This document shows, piece after piece, positions 45,372 to 57,469 of a DNA stretch of 64,000 bases. Position 1 is the stretch's first letter; each line of letters begins with the position of its first letter. The notes beneath the pieces are model-generated. The model was given only the letters and a program-made list of their open reading frames with translations. It searched no databases and had not been told where the DNA came from. The stretch is taken from positions 489,263,352-489,327,351 of the forward strand of contig CM077115.1 in assembly GCA_039619475.1 (NCBI GenBank). Reading direction: 5' to 3'. Both the position numbers and the translations under genes were made by a program. The stretch comes from Icerya purchasi (Eukaryota > Arthropoda > Insecta > Hemiptera > Monophlebidae).

Positions 45372-45625
45372 GTTAAAACCGGATCTTGACCCTTACTTAT
45401 ATGTAAGATCTCATGTATACATGCATACACTACCACAAACAAAATGTATATGTATGTACAAGTTCTTAACAACTTCATTCATCAATGTATGCAATCAACT
45501 TTCTCCGTTTGAAGGGCATTTTTCTGATGCAACATTTCATCGAATGCATCTAATTCAAAGGTAGACATTATGTCAACTCTCTGAATAACTGTATTCGCTC
45601 GCTTGTTATTAGTTTCACGAATTAG
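45372..45625 (+). promoter_or_regulatory. shared upstream cassette of gene 3 (arm 2)
   Basis: AAAACCGGATCTTGACCC (45375-45392), CATTTTTCTGATGCAACATTTC (45517-45538), AATTCAAAGGTAGACATTAT (45552-45571) and TATTCGCTCGCTTGTTATTA (45592-45611), then a pyrimidine tract at 45668-45688 just before the ATG at 45705. The block order is the same as upstream of genes 1 and 2. Confidence 0.6.
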
Positions 45626-45704
45626 TGTTCTTCACACGTTTAAATTTTAGTTACTATTAAAAGTTTTAGTTTTTTTTCTTTTCTCTTTAATAACAACTGT
45701 AACA

Positions 45705-46535
45705 ATGATAGTAGCACGTGAGGTAATTATCGATATTCAATGTTTTAAATATGATAATGATACGTACATCATTAAGGAACTTTCAATAATAAGTATCGAT
45801 GGTGAAATTCAATTTCATAGAATTTACAAGCCTCCATTCGAATGGGATGTATTATCCAATAATAAAAAACAAGAAAACATGAGGATAATTCAAAACTGTC
45901 ATTCAATTCCGTGGAATGCAGGAGATTACAATTACGAATCTATTGCTGGTGATATAGAAAATGTGTTGGAAGATTTTGAACCATTGAATATTTACATTAA
46001 AGGAAATGAAAAAATTACCACTATATGGATAAAACTATTTGAAACATCACTTTCAAGATTCAAGATTATTAATTTAGAAAAAGAATTCGGTATACCCAAT
46101 TTAAGGAAATTAAATAATATGTATAAAGGAATATCAAGAGTTGTAAAATGTGATGCACACACGGATAAAAACATACATAGGTGTTCATTGCAGAATGTAT
46201 ATGTGATGATGAAATGGTACGATGTAAATGTTAGACCTATATTATCATTAGTAAAATATTCTACGTGCGACTTGATGCAAAATATTACTGCAGAGATATT
46301 AATTAATGTATGCCCTCAAAAAATTTGCGATTTTTACAATAAATTACCTGTAGCACTGAAGAATGATCGACGTATCAAACGCTTCTTACCGTGTTTTAAA
46401 CATCATAGCTATGATATTCCAGATTCTTTTCCACTCAGTGCAGTACATCCCACCTTAATCAAAGATTGTCCGCAATGCAACCATGCAAGTTTGTTCGAAT
46501 TCCAACATAACCCGATCAAAGGAGCCAATTTGTGA
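45705..46535 (+). CDS. gene 3 (arm 2 copy)
   Basis: Identical in translation to the arm 1 copy at 41882-42712 and facing the other way, so the two copies diverge from the palindrome centre. Motifs and doubts about activity are as given there. The upstream cassette is complete. Confidence 0.72.
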   Translation: MIVAREVIIDIQCFKYDNDTYIIKELSIISIDGEIQFHRIYKPPFEWDVLSNNKKQENMRIIQNCHSIPWNAGDYNYESIAGDIENVLEDFEPLNIYIKGNEKITTIWIKLFETSLSRFKIINLEKEFGIPNLRKLNNMYKGISRVVKCDAHTDKNIHRCSLQNVYVMMKWYDVNVRPILSLVKYSTCDLMQNITAEILINVCPQKICDFYNKLPVALKNDRRIKRFLPCFKHHSYDIPDSFPLSAVHPTLIKDCPQCNHASLFEFQHNPIKGANL

Positions 46536-46810
46536 GCATTGTACGAATCATAATCTTGTAATTTTTCCATCTTTAAATTTTTTGTGATATTTATTTATTT
46601 TTTAAATTAATTTTCTTTTATTCTTGTTAATCGTTTGTAAATATATTACATGAATTATATATATATTTTACATTTCATAATTTTTTTCGCGTGCAAATGG
46701 AATAATAAAAATAACTTTTTCTTTTTCCTTTAAATGTAAATATTATCTATATTCAACTTCAATAATGAGTATAAACACTTTTTTTATTGTAAAATCATAT
46801 GGGTTCTAAT

Positions 46811-47253
46811 TAGTGATGGGCAACTTCGAAATGATTCATTCGAATTATTTGATTGTTCGATGACTTTGAATGCATTCGATTGTTCCGTGGTTGCATTCGA
46901 AATGTTATTTCATTCGAATAATTCATTCGTATTCACAACAATCATTCGAAATGCTATTTCTCTCGGAAGAATCTAGTCAATGTTTAACGAATACTTCATT
47001 CGTTTGTGTTCGGATAGTTTCGGTTTTTATTCGAATAATTCATTCCTATTTGCAACAATCATTCGAAATGTTATTTCTCTCGAAAGAATCTAGGCGATGT
47101 TTAACGAATACTTCATTCGTTTGTGTTCGGATGGTTCCGGTTTTTATTCGAATAATTCATTCGTATTCACAAAAATCATTCAATTGTTTTTTTTTTTTTT
47201 GACGATTATCGGTTGTTTCGATTGTAAAAACATTTCGAAATCGCACATCACTA
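46811..47253. mobile_element. hAT-type MITE (arm 2 copy)
   Basis: Exact mirror of 41164-41606, including the one-mismatch target duplication and the 117-bp internal repeats. It was carried along by the inverted duplication and is not a second insertion. Confidence 0.88.
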
Positions 47254-49701
47254 ATTCTAATACATATACATAAGAAAATAATAAAAAAAAACGAGTAACA
47301 AATAAAAAAATAATAAACAGAGTGATAGCAATATGGTGTATTTAGAATTTGCATCATCTAATACCTCAAGCATTGTATGTAGAATATAAAAATGAGTAAA
47401 AATAGCTATAATTAGAGAGAGTATGAATAAATTTTTAAAAAATATCAAAAAAAACCTATGTTATTTTCCGGCGGCGTTTGAAATGAAAATTTCTACATGT
47501 ATTTAATGTGATAGTTGACGCAGGTGCGAAAATATGTTTAATTTTTTCAAAATTTAATTCTAAAAACATTCGTGGAAAAGTAAATAAATTAAGTAAACAT
47601 AGAAATTAGTAGGCATCATATAAAAAATTAAAACTTATGATGGAACTTAGAATATAGATGAATGAAAAAAAAGTTGTAATTGAATAGATTAATGAAAAAA
47701 CATAATAGTCTTTGTGTTTACGTTTCTTCTGTTTTTTTTTTTTTGTTTTTTTCGTTATGTTTAATGCATCATATTGCTTTTTATGTATAGCCTCTTCACT
47801 CTCTTGTTTTCAAAAGTATACTCTTCTGTCAATTACTTCTTTAAAAAAACTTTCCGAATTTTAGCATTTATCATATTATATGACATGTACAATAAATTAA
47901 CAGATTCCATATTGGAGTGTAAAGAAAACTATTTAAAAAAATCTCTGAAATAAAGAATAATATAAAGAAAAAAGATTGTGAAGCAAAGAAAGAAAAAAAG
48001 CAAAAAACAGTGATTCTTCATGATATTTTTACTCCCCACCCTGGGGACAATTTATTTTTGTAGAATTTAAATATTGTTGTAAAAGCAAGTATGATGTTAT
48101 TTTGTATATCACAGGGTGAAAAAAAAAAAATAATAATAATACGTTAATCATTGATTTAAAAATTATATTATCATACATTTCCGGCATCCGATGCTTGTAT
48201 AGAAAGCGTGTATACACATATACACGAATAAAATATAATACATCCAAGGTAACTTGCATATTTCTGCTGTTGTCTAAAACCGTTAGAATATTAGGTAAAA
48301 GATTGAGTAAGATAAATACGATCGTAACACATTGTTTAAAGAAACAAAAATAAAAAATAAAATAACATGATCGATTTAATTTGAATTTAGCAATATTTTT
48401 AGAACTAACATGAATTTTTTGTAAAACGCGAAAGAAAAAAAGGAAAGAAAACAACGGTAAAATTTGTTAGTTTTACGGATAAATCAGTATAGTTGTATTT
48501 AACAATGCCTATGCAGTTAATAATCTTTTGTCATTCATTTAACCGTGCGCTCACACACATGCCCACATACATGTATACCGGTCTTAATGGTATGTTTATT
48601 ATCAACTATCTCATTCATCCAGTTTTAAAGCTAATTTTCGGCCTTTTTTATAAAACTGCCTCGAAAAGGATGCTAACGGATATTTCATGTCTGCCACTGC
48701 AGTGCAGTTCTGCAATAATAAAGGTACATAATTTATCTCACTCTCACTCTCTTAGTCTATAAGCGGATCTCTACCTGTCGTTGCGATTCAACGGTTGTTT
48801 CTTATTAGCCATTTCGCACATTTCAAGCATACATACACACACATGTTCACACATATTCACACATATTTACTCACCCTTACGCGCATGCAGTGTCGATACA
48901 TGATCTGCAAGTGCTTCTATAATGACGAAGACTATTCGTAGACGTTCCTGTAGATTTCGAAATATTTTCGTATTGAAAAATTTTAAATGTAAAAAATGAA
49001 AAATCTTAAAATGAAACATTGAATAAAAATTTCCTTCGTAATCTGTATTCCAAATAATAAGACCCGTACGTTTTCATCAGCTCCCTCCCTCACATGTAAA
49101 AATTTAGCTTTTTATTTTCTCTCTCTGTCGTATCAGTCTATTTAAATGATATGAATAATAATAATGAAATTTTTTTTTTTAAAGATAATAAGTGTAAATT
49201 GAACGTTTTACAGAAATTTCCATCAAAGTTTGAAATCTATGTATTAGGTTTTGACCGTTTTTCAAATAAAGTCGTAGATTTACCATTCATATCGATGAAA
49301 AAATAAAAAAATAATTTTTTTCATACTTGTATATGTAAGCATATACACGCATGCATATGCTGAGAGATAAAAAAAAAAAAAAAAAAAAAAGAAAAAGATT
49401 ATTTAAATTTAAATAAACAGTTACATAAATTGATGTGATTTCATCCATACAACATATTAATTGAAATAGAATGAAATAATAAATGATGTGTTCGGTACTA
49501 TAATATCTGCGGTGTATCTAAATAATTTTAAAGTAATTATATGACCATGAAATAAAATAAAATGTAGGAAATGTATATTATTACATATTAAAATTCCATA
49601 CATATATACATACATACATTATAATTTATGTGAAACAATGTAAAAGATTTTGAAATAATAAAAATAAAAATGCGAGTAAAAGAAAAAAATATGGTTTTAT
49701 T
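47254..49701. other. AT-rich non-coding part of arm 2
   Basis: Mirror of 38716-41163. No recognisable gene. Confidence 0.45.
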
Positions 49702-49827
49702 TCACATATTATACATACTGCGCGAAAGCTGACTTTGGTACACTGAAAGGTAATTGTTATGTTCATATTCAACTTTCATAGGATCTAGACAACTCCATCT
49801 TTCAAATTCCGCGCCTTTTATTGAATT
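49702..49827 (-). pseudogene. zinc-motif relic after gene 2 (arm 2)
   Basis: Mirror of 38590-38715 with the same frame relation to gene 2, so the frameshift predates the palindrome. Confidence 0.58.
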
Positions 49828-49828
49828 T

Positions 49829-50848
49829 TTAATCCGTATGAATTGAATGTTGACAGTCGTCGCAATCTTTTACTTTGACACAATTTCGAGTACTCCTGCG
49901 TAATGTATCACCGTCGATATAATATTCTTTATCATGTTCGTGATCGTAGCATGGTAGAAATGATTTTATCGTATCATCCTGTTTTAATCTGTCCGGTAAA
50001 AATATATAAATGTCCCCGATGCAACTTGGAAATAATGTAATTATCATTTCTTTGGTGGCTGTAATGAATAACTGGCTTAAATCATTTATATTGAGATTGT
50101 TCATAAGCTTCAGCGGACGGATAACGTGATCGTGCCATGTCCTCATCACCATAACATTTTTCACCGCACAATGAAAAATATCATTCTCATAATGGTGTTT
50201 ACAAGTTAGCAAATTGCTTATACCAGAGTATTCTTGATATAAATCATCGATACTAGGTACTCGAAAGACTTTCTCCATATTAACGAGTTCGTAGTCCAAG
50301 TCACGCAACAATTTAGACTTTTCGTTAAGTTCCCATAATATAAGTTTTGCATAAGTGGTTAAAATATATACGCGAGCCTTCGGTTTTTCGGACAATATTG
50401 TGAATATATCGCGTGCCATGAATATTTCTTCCTGACAGGGAAATAATGAGGGGTTTTTCAAGTAATGACTCACGGAAGAGCATTGTAAATGAGGCATTTT
50501 TGATGCAGACCATGCTCTGCTTGGCTTGTATAGCGTATGTAAATACCTCCCGCCAGACATCTCAATCATCGCTAGTTCGGTTACTAGAAAACCATAATCA
50601 GAATCCTTATGGAAGCTGAAATCTACAAAATATTCCGCTATATCCATCTGATCTGACAATAATACTGGACCAACGATTTTATGTGCAAAAGATGTTGATT
50701 CTGTTGAAGAATAACCATCATCTGATTGCGGTAATTGAAGTGACGAAGACGTATACGAGTCGCTATCACTTGCAAATAAATTCTGAATAAATTCAGCGTG
50801 CTTAATTGATTTTGAGTTGTTGCTTACGTTAACTATATTAGCGTTCAT
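49829..50848 (-). CDS. gene 2 (arm 2 copy)
   Basis: Identical in translation to 37569-38588. The full 339 codons are open. The cassette at 51037-51212 and the pyrimidine tract before the ATG are intact. Confidence 0.7.
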   Translation of the reverse strand: MNANIVNVSNNSKSIKHAEFIQNLFASDSDSYTSSSLQLPQSDDGYSSTESTSFAHKIVGPVLLSDQMDIAEYFVDFSFHKDSDYGFLVTELAMIEMSGGRYLHTLYKPSRAWSASKMPHLQCSSVSHYLKNPSLFPCQEEIFMARDIFTILSEKPKARVYILTTYAKLILWELNEKSKLLRDLDYELVNMEKVFRVPSIDDLYQEYSGISNLLTCKHHYENDIFHCAVKNVMVMRTWHDHVIRPLKLMNNLNINDLSQLFITATKEMIITLFPSCIGDIYIFLPDRLKQDDTIKSFLPCYDHEHDKEYYIDGDTLRRSTRNCVKVKDCDDCQHSIHTD

Positions 50849-51036
50849 GATTGAATAATATGTATTTCAAACTTTTCACTAAAAAAAAGACAGAGAAAAA
50901 GAAAGAGAAAAAGAAAAGATAAAAGACAGAAAAAAATGATAGAGAAAAAAAGAGAAAAAACGTAGGAAATTATTTTCTTTAACGTTGACGTAAATTTTTT
51001 AATAATGCGTGAACACAAATTCGACAAAATAGACAT

Positions 51037-51212
51037 GTTTAACATAAAACTAATACTGACTGCTTGAATGATTCCGTTCGATAGTCTATCTCATTAGCTA
51101 CCTTTGAATTATGTGCGGCAGTGGGAATGTTACATCAGAAAATGTTGTTCTGTCGGAGAAAGCTGAATATATTTGTATATGAACAAAGTAATCGAGGACT
51201 TTGAGTGTATGC
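51037..51212 (-). promoter_or_regulatory. shared upstream cassette of gene 2 (arm 2)
   Basis: Mirror of 37205-37380 with the same four blocks. Confidence 0.58.
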
Positions 51213-52435
51213 GCATATGTATGTGAGGGAGTGTGAAAAATATTCTTGTACCGAATAATGGTAAATAGCGTGCGAGCAATGTACAAGTGGTCTTGAAGGT
51301 ATGCGAGTCATGCAGGTAATGGTTGTTGCGACGACGAGATGTATACCTGCAGAGTTTATCGATTCTTGGAAAAGAGGGATTGACGTTTGAAACAATAATG
51401 TCTTGAAACGATCGAAAAAATTATGTTTGTAGCGAACGATTAATATTAAAAATAATTGTGATGTTGATAAACATTTTTTTATTGGTCGGAGATTTTTCTT
51501 TCTCGAAAGGTTAAAATTATTTTGACAATGTTAATTGTATATGATGACATGACTGTGTAGGAAAAAGTAATACAGGTACAAAAAAATAAAGATCGTTAAT
51601 AAAAAAAATAAACATATAGAACTGCATGTGTGTGGGAATGTACGGTACGCTTTCGAGTGAACCATTGATTAATTTTTAGAATCGATAAAATAAATAAAGA
51701 TTTCGGTAATTTTAGCTGGGAGGGGCGGGGGTAGAAAGAATGAATTTTTAGGATTGAAAAAAAAAAAAAAAATGAAAAAAATATTCGAATCAATTTTTGA
51801 AGAACTCGTAATAGAGTAACGTATAATGTAGAAGATTAGTGTGCTTTCACAACAGTCTGGATGTCTGTTCGGATTAATTTTTAAAACCTCGGAAAACATA
51901 CAGGAAATACTTACGGGACTGGAAAATAATCGTAATGAGAAAAATAATAAAAGATACTTGGACTAATTTTGAAAAAAGTACTAACACGAACGAATGACAT
52001 TGGGCACGAGAATGATGCGTGGCGCATTCATTGAGGAGCGAGACATCGGGGATAGATTTATTTTTTAGAACCGGGGAAAACATACATAAATACTTACAGG
52101 ATGGAAAAGTAATCGTAAGTGAGAAAAATAATAAATATACTTAGATAGCATGATGATTGACTCAACTATTCAACGTAAGGATCAAGAGGCTTTAATACAG
52201 ACTGGAGTTGGAAATATTTTATCAACTATAGTAAATCTAAAATTTTAAAATAATTTTAAGTTTATGAAATAAGAAATGTAAATTATGAAACTATTTATTA
52301 TTATATATATATTATATTCTAATAAAGGTTTAACATGTGTTATATATTTCGAAAGAAAACATTGTAAAGAGTTTTTGAAAAATAAAAAAAATGTTGAAAA
52401 AGAAAAAAATGTACGTCTTTACTTTTTTTAATAGT

Positions 52436-53271
52436 TTACATACAATGCATGTTACGCCAACTGAGCGCATCGCAACGGTGACTGTTGTTATGTTCAAATT
52501 CGTCCTTCATCGAAGTCCAGACATCCCCCAGCACTGAGAATTTGGCATTTGGCGCGATTGAATTCGTATGAGGTGATTAAATTTTTTAATCCAGGCCAAA
52601 CTGGAAATTACCATTCGAACCCAGTACAACATATTTTGTATGTATTACGGTGATTTTAAAATGCTATGTTTTTGCGGAATGCATAAAACGACTTATAATT
52701 TCTATATTTGCACATTTCAGCATCGGCGCCATCGGTTTCTATTAATTTATATAAGTTAATAGATACACCATTCGTTCGTTCGAAGGTTTCAATATCTGCC
52801 AGTGAGCGTACAGGTAATCGTATGAATTGAAATCGTACACATTCTGTAATAAATTATATTGCCACATCGAGAACGGATTTTTCGTAAACTTCGCCAGAAT
52901 GGCAAACAGAAAACTATTTTTATTTCCCGTATTCGTTCACATCTTTTACGTAGATTACAGCACGTCGATTGATTATTTCTCTCGGAAGTTCGACCTTTGA
53001 CGACTGACAGTCTTCAGATGGTGGTGGTAGCGGAAGTTGCGTTAACGGTGGCGAATGTAAATATTGCGAGAATTAAGTATGGATGAATTTCTACCTCTTG
53101 TGAATTTTCTGGGTTTTGTGATATTATCGGTGGCGGTGGTGGTGGGCGGCATATGTGTATCTGGAAAACCACTCTGCGCAACATCGTCATTACCATATTC
53201 GAAAAAATGTTGAATAAATTCTGCAGTATTACTGGTTTCGAATCGTTCGCGACAACGGTATCGGTATTCAT
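52436..53271 (-). pseudogene. gene 1 (arm 2 copy), broken by small indels
   Basis: Runs from the same Met (53271) to the same stop position (52436-52438), but small insertions and deletions, for instance after codon 12 and around the proline-rich part, shift the frame repeatedly. The open part is only about 85 codons. The equivalent gene in arm 1 is intact. Because errors rise only towards the adjacent N gap, they could be consensus errors in poorly covered sequence and not real mutations. Confidence 0.6.
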
Positions 53272-53375
53272 GATGAATATGATTGAAACAATTTTTATAA
53301 AGACGAAAAAATTAAAAAAAGAGTTATTAAAATCTTAAAAACTCGTGATTGAACACTGCTTAGAGCACGTGTATG

Positions 53376-53502
53376 TGTTTGACGAGAAATTAATATTGAG
53401 CGATCGAATAAATCTATTCAACAATCTGTCTCATTGACTACCTTTAAATCGGGGTGTATGGCGGGTGGAAATGTTACGTCAGAAAAATTGTCGTTCGTCG
53501 AA
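53376..53502 (-). promoter_or_regulatory. shared upstream cassette of gene 1 (arm 2), cut by the gap
   Basis: Contains GAAATTAATATTGAGCGATC, TCTCATTGACTACCTTTAAA and GAAATGTTACGTCAGAAAAA, the mirror of the gene 1 cassette. The more distal blocks are lost in the gap. Confidence 0.5.
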
Positions 53503-53602
53503 NNNNNNNNNNNNNNNNNNNNNNNNNNNNNNNNNNNNNNNNNNNNNNNNNNNNNNNNNNNNNNNNNNNNNNNNNNNNNNNNNNNNNNNNNNNNNNNNNN
53601 NN
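53503..53602. other. assembly gap of 100 N
   Basis: Exactly 100 undetermined bases, the usual placeholder for a gap of unknown size. It sits where arm 2 would turn into arm 3, and the flanking sequence on both sides has elevated small-indel differences from the other copies. Confidence 0.99.
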
Positions 53603-53620
53603 CACTAGATCGCGTGTTGA

Positions 53621-54175
53621 AGGCTCGCGTATATTATTTTAACCACTTATGCAAAAACTTATATTATGGGAACTTAAACGAAAAGTCTAAATTGTTGCGT
53701 GACTTGGACTACGAACTCGTTAATATGGAGAAAGTCTTTCGAGTACCTAGTATCGATGATTTATATCAAGAATACTCTGGTATAAGCAATTTGCTAACTT
53801 GTAAACACCATTATGAGAATGATATTTTTCATTGTGCGGTGAAAAATGTTATGGTGATGAGGACATGGCACGATCACGTTATCCGTCCGCTGAAGCTTAT
53901 GAACAATCTCAATATAAATGATTTAAGCCAGTTATTCATTACAGCCACCAAAGAAATGATAATTACATTATTTCCAAGTTGCATCGGGGACATTTATATA
54001 TTTTTACCGGACAGATTAAAACAGGATGATACGATAAAAATCATTTCTACCATGCTACGATCACGAACATGATAAAGAATATTATATCGACGGTGATACA
54101 TTACGCAGGAGTACTCGAAATTGTGTCAAAGTAAAAGATTGCGACGACTGTCAACATTCAATTCATACGGATTAA
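53621..54175 (+). pseudogene. gene 2, partial copy beside the gap (arm 3)
   Basis: Corresponds to codons from about 157 of gene 2 to its stop. Extra single bases in A- and T-runs (for example near 53635, 53653, 53675 and 54039) shift the frame compared with the intact copies. The 5' part lies in the gap. The homopolymer nature of the differences suggests sequencing error. Confidence 0.6.
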
Positions 54176-54176
54176 A

Positions 54177-54302
54177 AATTCAATAAAAGGCGCGGAATTT
54201 GAAAGATGGAGTTGTCTAGATCCTATGAAAGTTGAATATGAACATAACAATTACCTTTCAGTGTACCAAAGTCAGCTTTCGCGCAGTATGTATAATATGT
54301 GA
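54177..54302 (+). pseudogene. zinc-motif relic after gene 2 (arm 3)
   Basis: Same sequence and frame relation as 38590-38715. Confidence 0.55.
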
Positions 54303-56751
54303 AATAAAACCATATTTTTTTCTTTTACTCGCATTTTTATTTTTATTATTTCAAAATCTTTTACATTGTTTTCACATAAATTATAATGTATGTATGTATA
54401 TATGTATGGAATTTTAATATGTAATAATATACATTTCCTACATTTTATTTTATTTCATGGTCATATAATTACTTTAAAATTATTTAGATACACCGCAGAT
54501 ATTATAGTACCGAACACATCATTTATTATTTCATTCTATTTCAATTAATATGTTGTATGGATGAAATCACATCAATTTATGTAACTGTTTATTTAAATTT
54601 AAATAATCTTTTTCTTTTTTTTTTTTTTTTTTTTTTATCTCTCAGCATATGCATGCGTGTATATGCTTACATATACAAGTATGAAAAAAATTATTTTTTT
54701 ATTTTTTCATCGATATGAATGGTAAATCTACGACTTTATTTGAAAAACGGTCAAAACCTAATACATAGATTTCAAACTTTGATGGAAATTTCTGTAAAAC
54801 GTTCAATTTACACTTATTATCTTTAAAAAAAAAAATTTCATTATTATTATTCATATCATTTAAATAGACTGATACGACAGAGAGAGAAAATAAAAAGCTA
54901 AATTTTTACATGTGAGGGAGGGAGCTGATGAAAACGTACGGGTCTTATTATTTGGAATACAGATTACGAAGGAAATTTTTATTCAATGTTTCATTTTAAG
55001 ATTTTTCATTTTTTACATTTAAAATTTTTCAATACGAAAATATTTCGAAATCTACAGGAACGTCTACGAATAGTCTTCGTCATTATAGAAGCACTTGCAG
55101 ATCATGTATCGACACTGCATGCGCGTAAGGGTGAGTAAATATGTGTGAATATGTGTGAACATGTGTGTGTATGTATGCTTGAAATGTGCGAAATGGCTAA
55201 TAAGAAACAACCGTTGAATCGCAACGACAGGTAGAGATCCGCTTATAGACTAAGAGAGTGAGAGTGAGATAAATTATGTACCTTTATTATTGCAGAACTG
55301 CACTGCAGTGGCAGACATGAAATATCCGTTAGCATCCTTTTCGAGGCAGTTTTATAAAAAAGGCCGAAAATTAGCTTTAAAACTGGATGAATGAGATAGT
55401 TGATAATAAACATACCATTAAGACCGGTATACATGTATGTGGGCATGTGTGTGAGCGCACGGTTAAATGAATGACAAAAGATTATTAACTGCATAGGCAT
55501 TGTTAAATACAACTATACTGATTTATCCGTAAAACTAACAAATTTTACCGTTGTTTTCTTTCCTTTTTTTCTTTCGCGTTTTACAAAAAATTCATGTTAG
55601 TTCTAAAAATATTGCTAAATTCAAATTAAATCGATCATGTTATTTTATTTTTTATTTTTGTTTCTTTAAACAATGTGTTACGATCGTATTTATCTTACTC
55701 AATCTTTTACCTAATATTCTAACGGTTTTAGACAACAGCAGAAATATGCAAGTTACCTTGGATGTATTATATTTTATTCGTGTATATGTGTATACACGCT
55801 TTCTATACAAGCATCGGATGCCGGAAATGTATGATAATATAATTTTTAAATCAATGATTAACGTATTATTATTATTTTTTTTTTTTCACCCTGTGATATA
55901 CAAAATAACATCATACTTGCTTTTACAACAATATTTAAATTCTACAAAAATAAATTGTCCCCAGGGTGGGGAGTAAAAATATCATGAAGAATCACTGTTT
56001 TTTGCTTTTTTTCTTTCTTTGCTTCACAATCTTTTTTCTTTATATTATTCTTTATTTCAGAGATTTTTTTAAATAGTTTTCTTTACACTCCAATATGGAA
56101 TCTGTTAATTTATTGTACATGTCATATAATATGATAAATGCTAAAATTCGGAAAGTTTTTTTAAAGAAGTAATTGACAGAAGAGTATACTTTTGAAAACA
56201 AGAGAGTGAAGAGGCTATACATAAAAAGCAATATGATGCATTAAACATAACGAAAAAAACAAAAAAAAAAAAACAGAAGAAACGTAAACACAAAGACTAT
56301 TATGTTTTTTCATTAATCTATTCAATTACAACTTTTTTTTCATTCATCTATATTCTAAGTTCCATCATAAGTTTTAATTTTTTATATGATGCCTACTAAT
56401 TTCTATGTTTACTTAATTTATTTACTTTTCCACGAATGTTTTTAGAATTAAATTTTGAAAAAATTAAACATATTTTCGCACCTGCGTCAACTATCACATT
56501 AAATACATGTAGAAATTTTCATTTCAAACGCCGCCGGAAAATAACATAGGTTTTTTTTGATATTTTTTAAAAATTTATTCATACTCTCTCTAATTATAGC
56601 TATTTTTACTCATTTTTATATTCTACATACAATGCTTGAGGTATTAGATGATGCAAATTCTAAATACACCATATTGCTATCACTCTGTTTATTATTTTTT
56701 TATTTGTTACTCGTTTTTTTTTATTATTTTCTTATGTATATGTATTAGAAT
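54303..56751. other. AT-rich non-coding part of arm 3
   Basis: Copy of 38716-41163. No recognisable gene. Confidence 0.45.
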
Positions 56752-57194
56752 TAGTGATGTGCGATTTCGAAATGTTTTTACAATCGAAACAACCGATAAT
56801 CGTCAAAAAAAAAAAAAACAATTGAATGATTTTTGTGAATACGAATGAATTATTCGAATAAAAACCGGAACCATCCGAACACAAACGAATGAAGTATTCG
56901 TTAAACATCGCCTAGATTCTTTCGAGAGAAATAACATTTCGAATGATTGTTGCAAATAGGAATGAATTATTCGAATAAAAACCGAAACTATCCGAACACA
57001 AACGAATGAAGTATTCGTTAAACATTGACTAGATTCTTCCGAGAGAAATAGCATTTCGAATGATTGTTGTGAATACGAATGAATTATTCGAATGAAATAA
57101 CATTTCGAATGCAACCACGGAACAATCGAATGCATTCAAAGTCATCGAACAATCAAATAATTCGAATGAATCATTTCGAAGTTGCCCATCACTA
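56752..57194. mobile_element. hAT-type MITE (arm 3 copy)
   Basis: Copy of 41164-41606 at offset 15,588, with the same ends, flanks and 117-bp repeats. Confidence 0.88.
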
Positions 57195-57469
57195 ATTAGA
57201 ACCCATATGATTTTACAATAAAAAAAGTGTTTATACTCATTATTGAAGTTGAATATAGATAATATTTACATTTAAAGGAAAAAGAAAAAGTTATTTTTAT
57301 TATTCCATTTGCACGCGAAAAAAATTATGAAATGTAAAATATATATATAATTCATGTAATATATTTACAAACGATTAACAAGAATAAAAGAAAATTAATT
57401 TAAAAAATAAATAAATATCACAAAAAATTTAAAGATGGAAAAATTACAAGATTATGATTCGTACAATGC

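Larger units (their letters stand above)
44540..53502 (-). repeat. arm 2 of the giant palindrome
   Basis: Reverse complement of arm 1, starting at GTCTAATAGTAAACAG. It is collinear with no net indel to about 51.7 kb. From there to the N gap it shows many one- or two-base differences that break gene 1, while the inner part shows none in the frames compared. The end at 53502 is set by the gap, not by loss of similarity: the last bases still match 34944-34960 of arm 1. Confidence 0.95.

Noticed and set aside
53434..54072. 212-codon open frame across the N gap
   Set aside because: It exists only because undetermined codons are read as open. The two sides come from different arms in opposite orientation.
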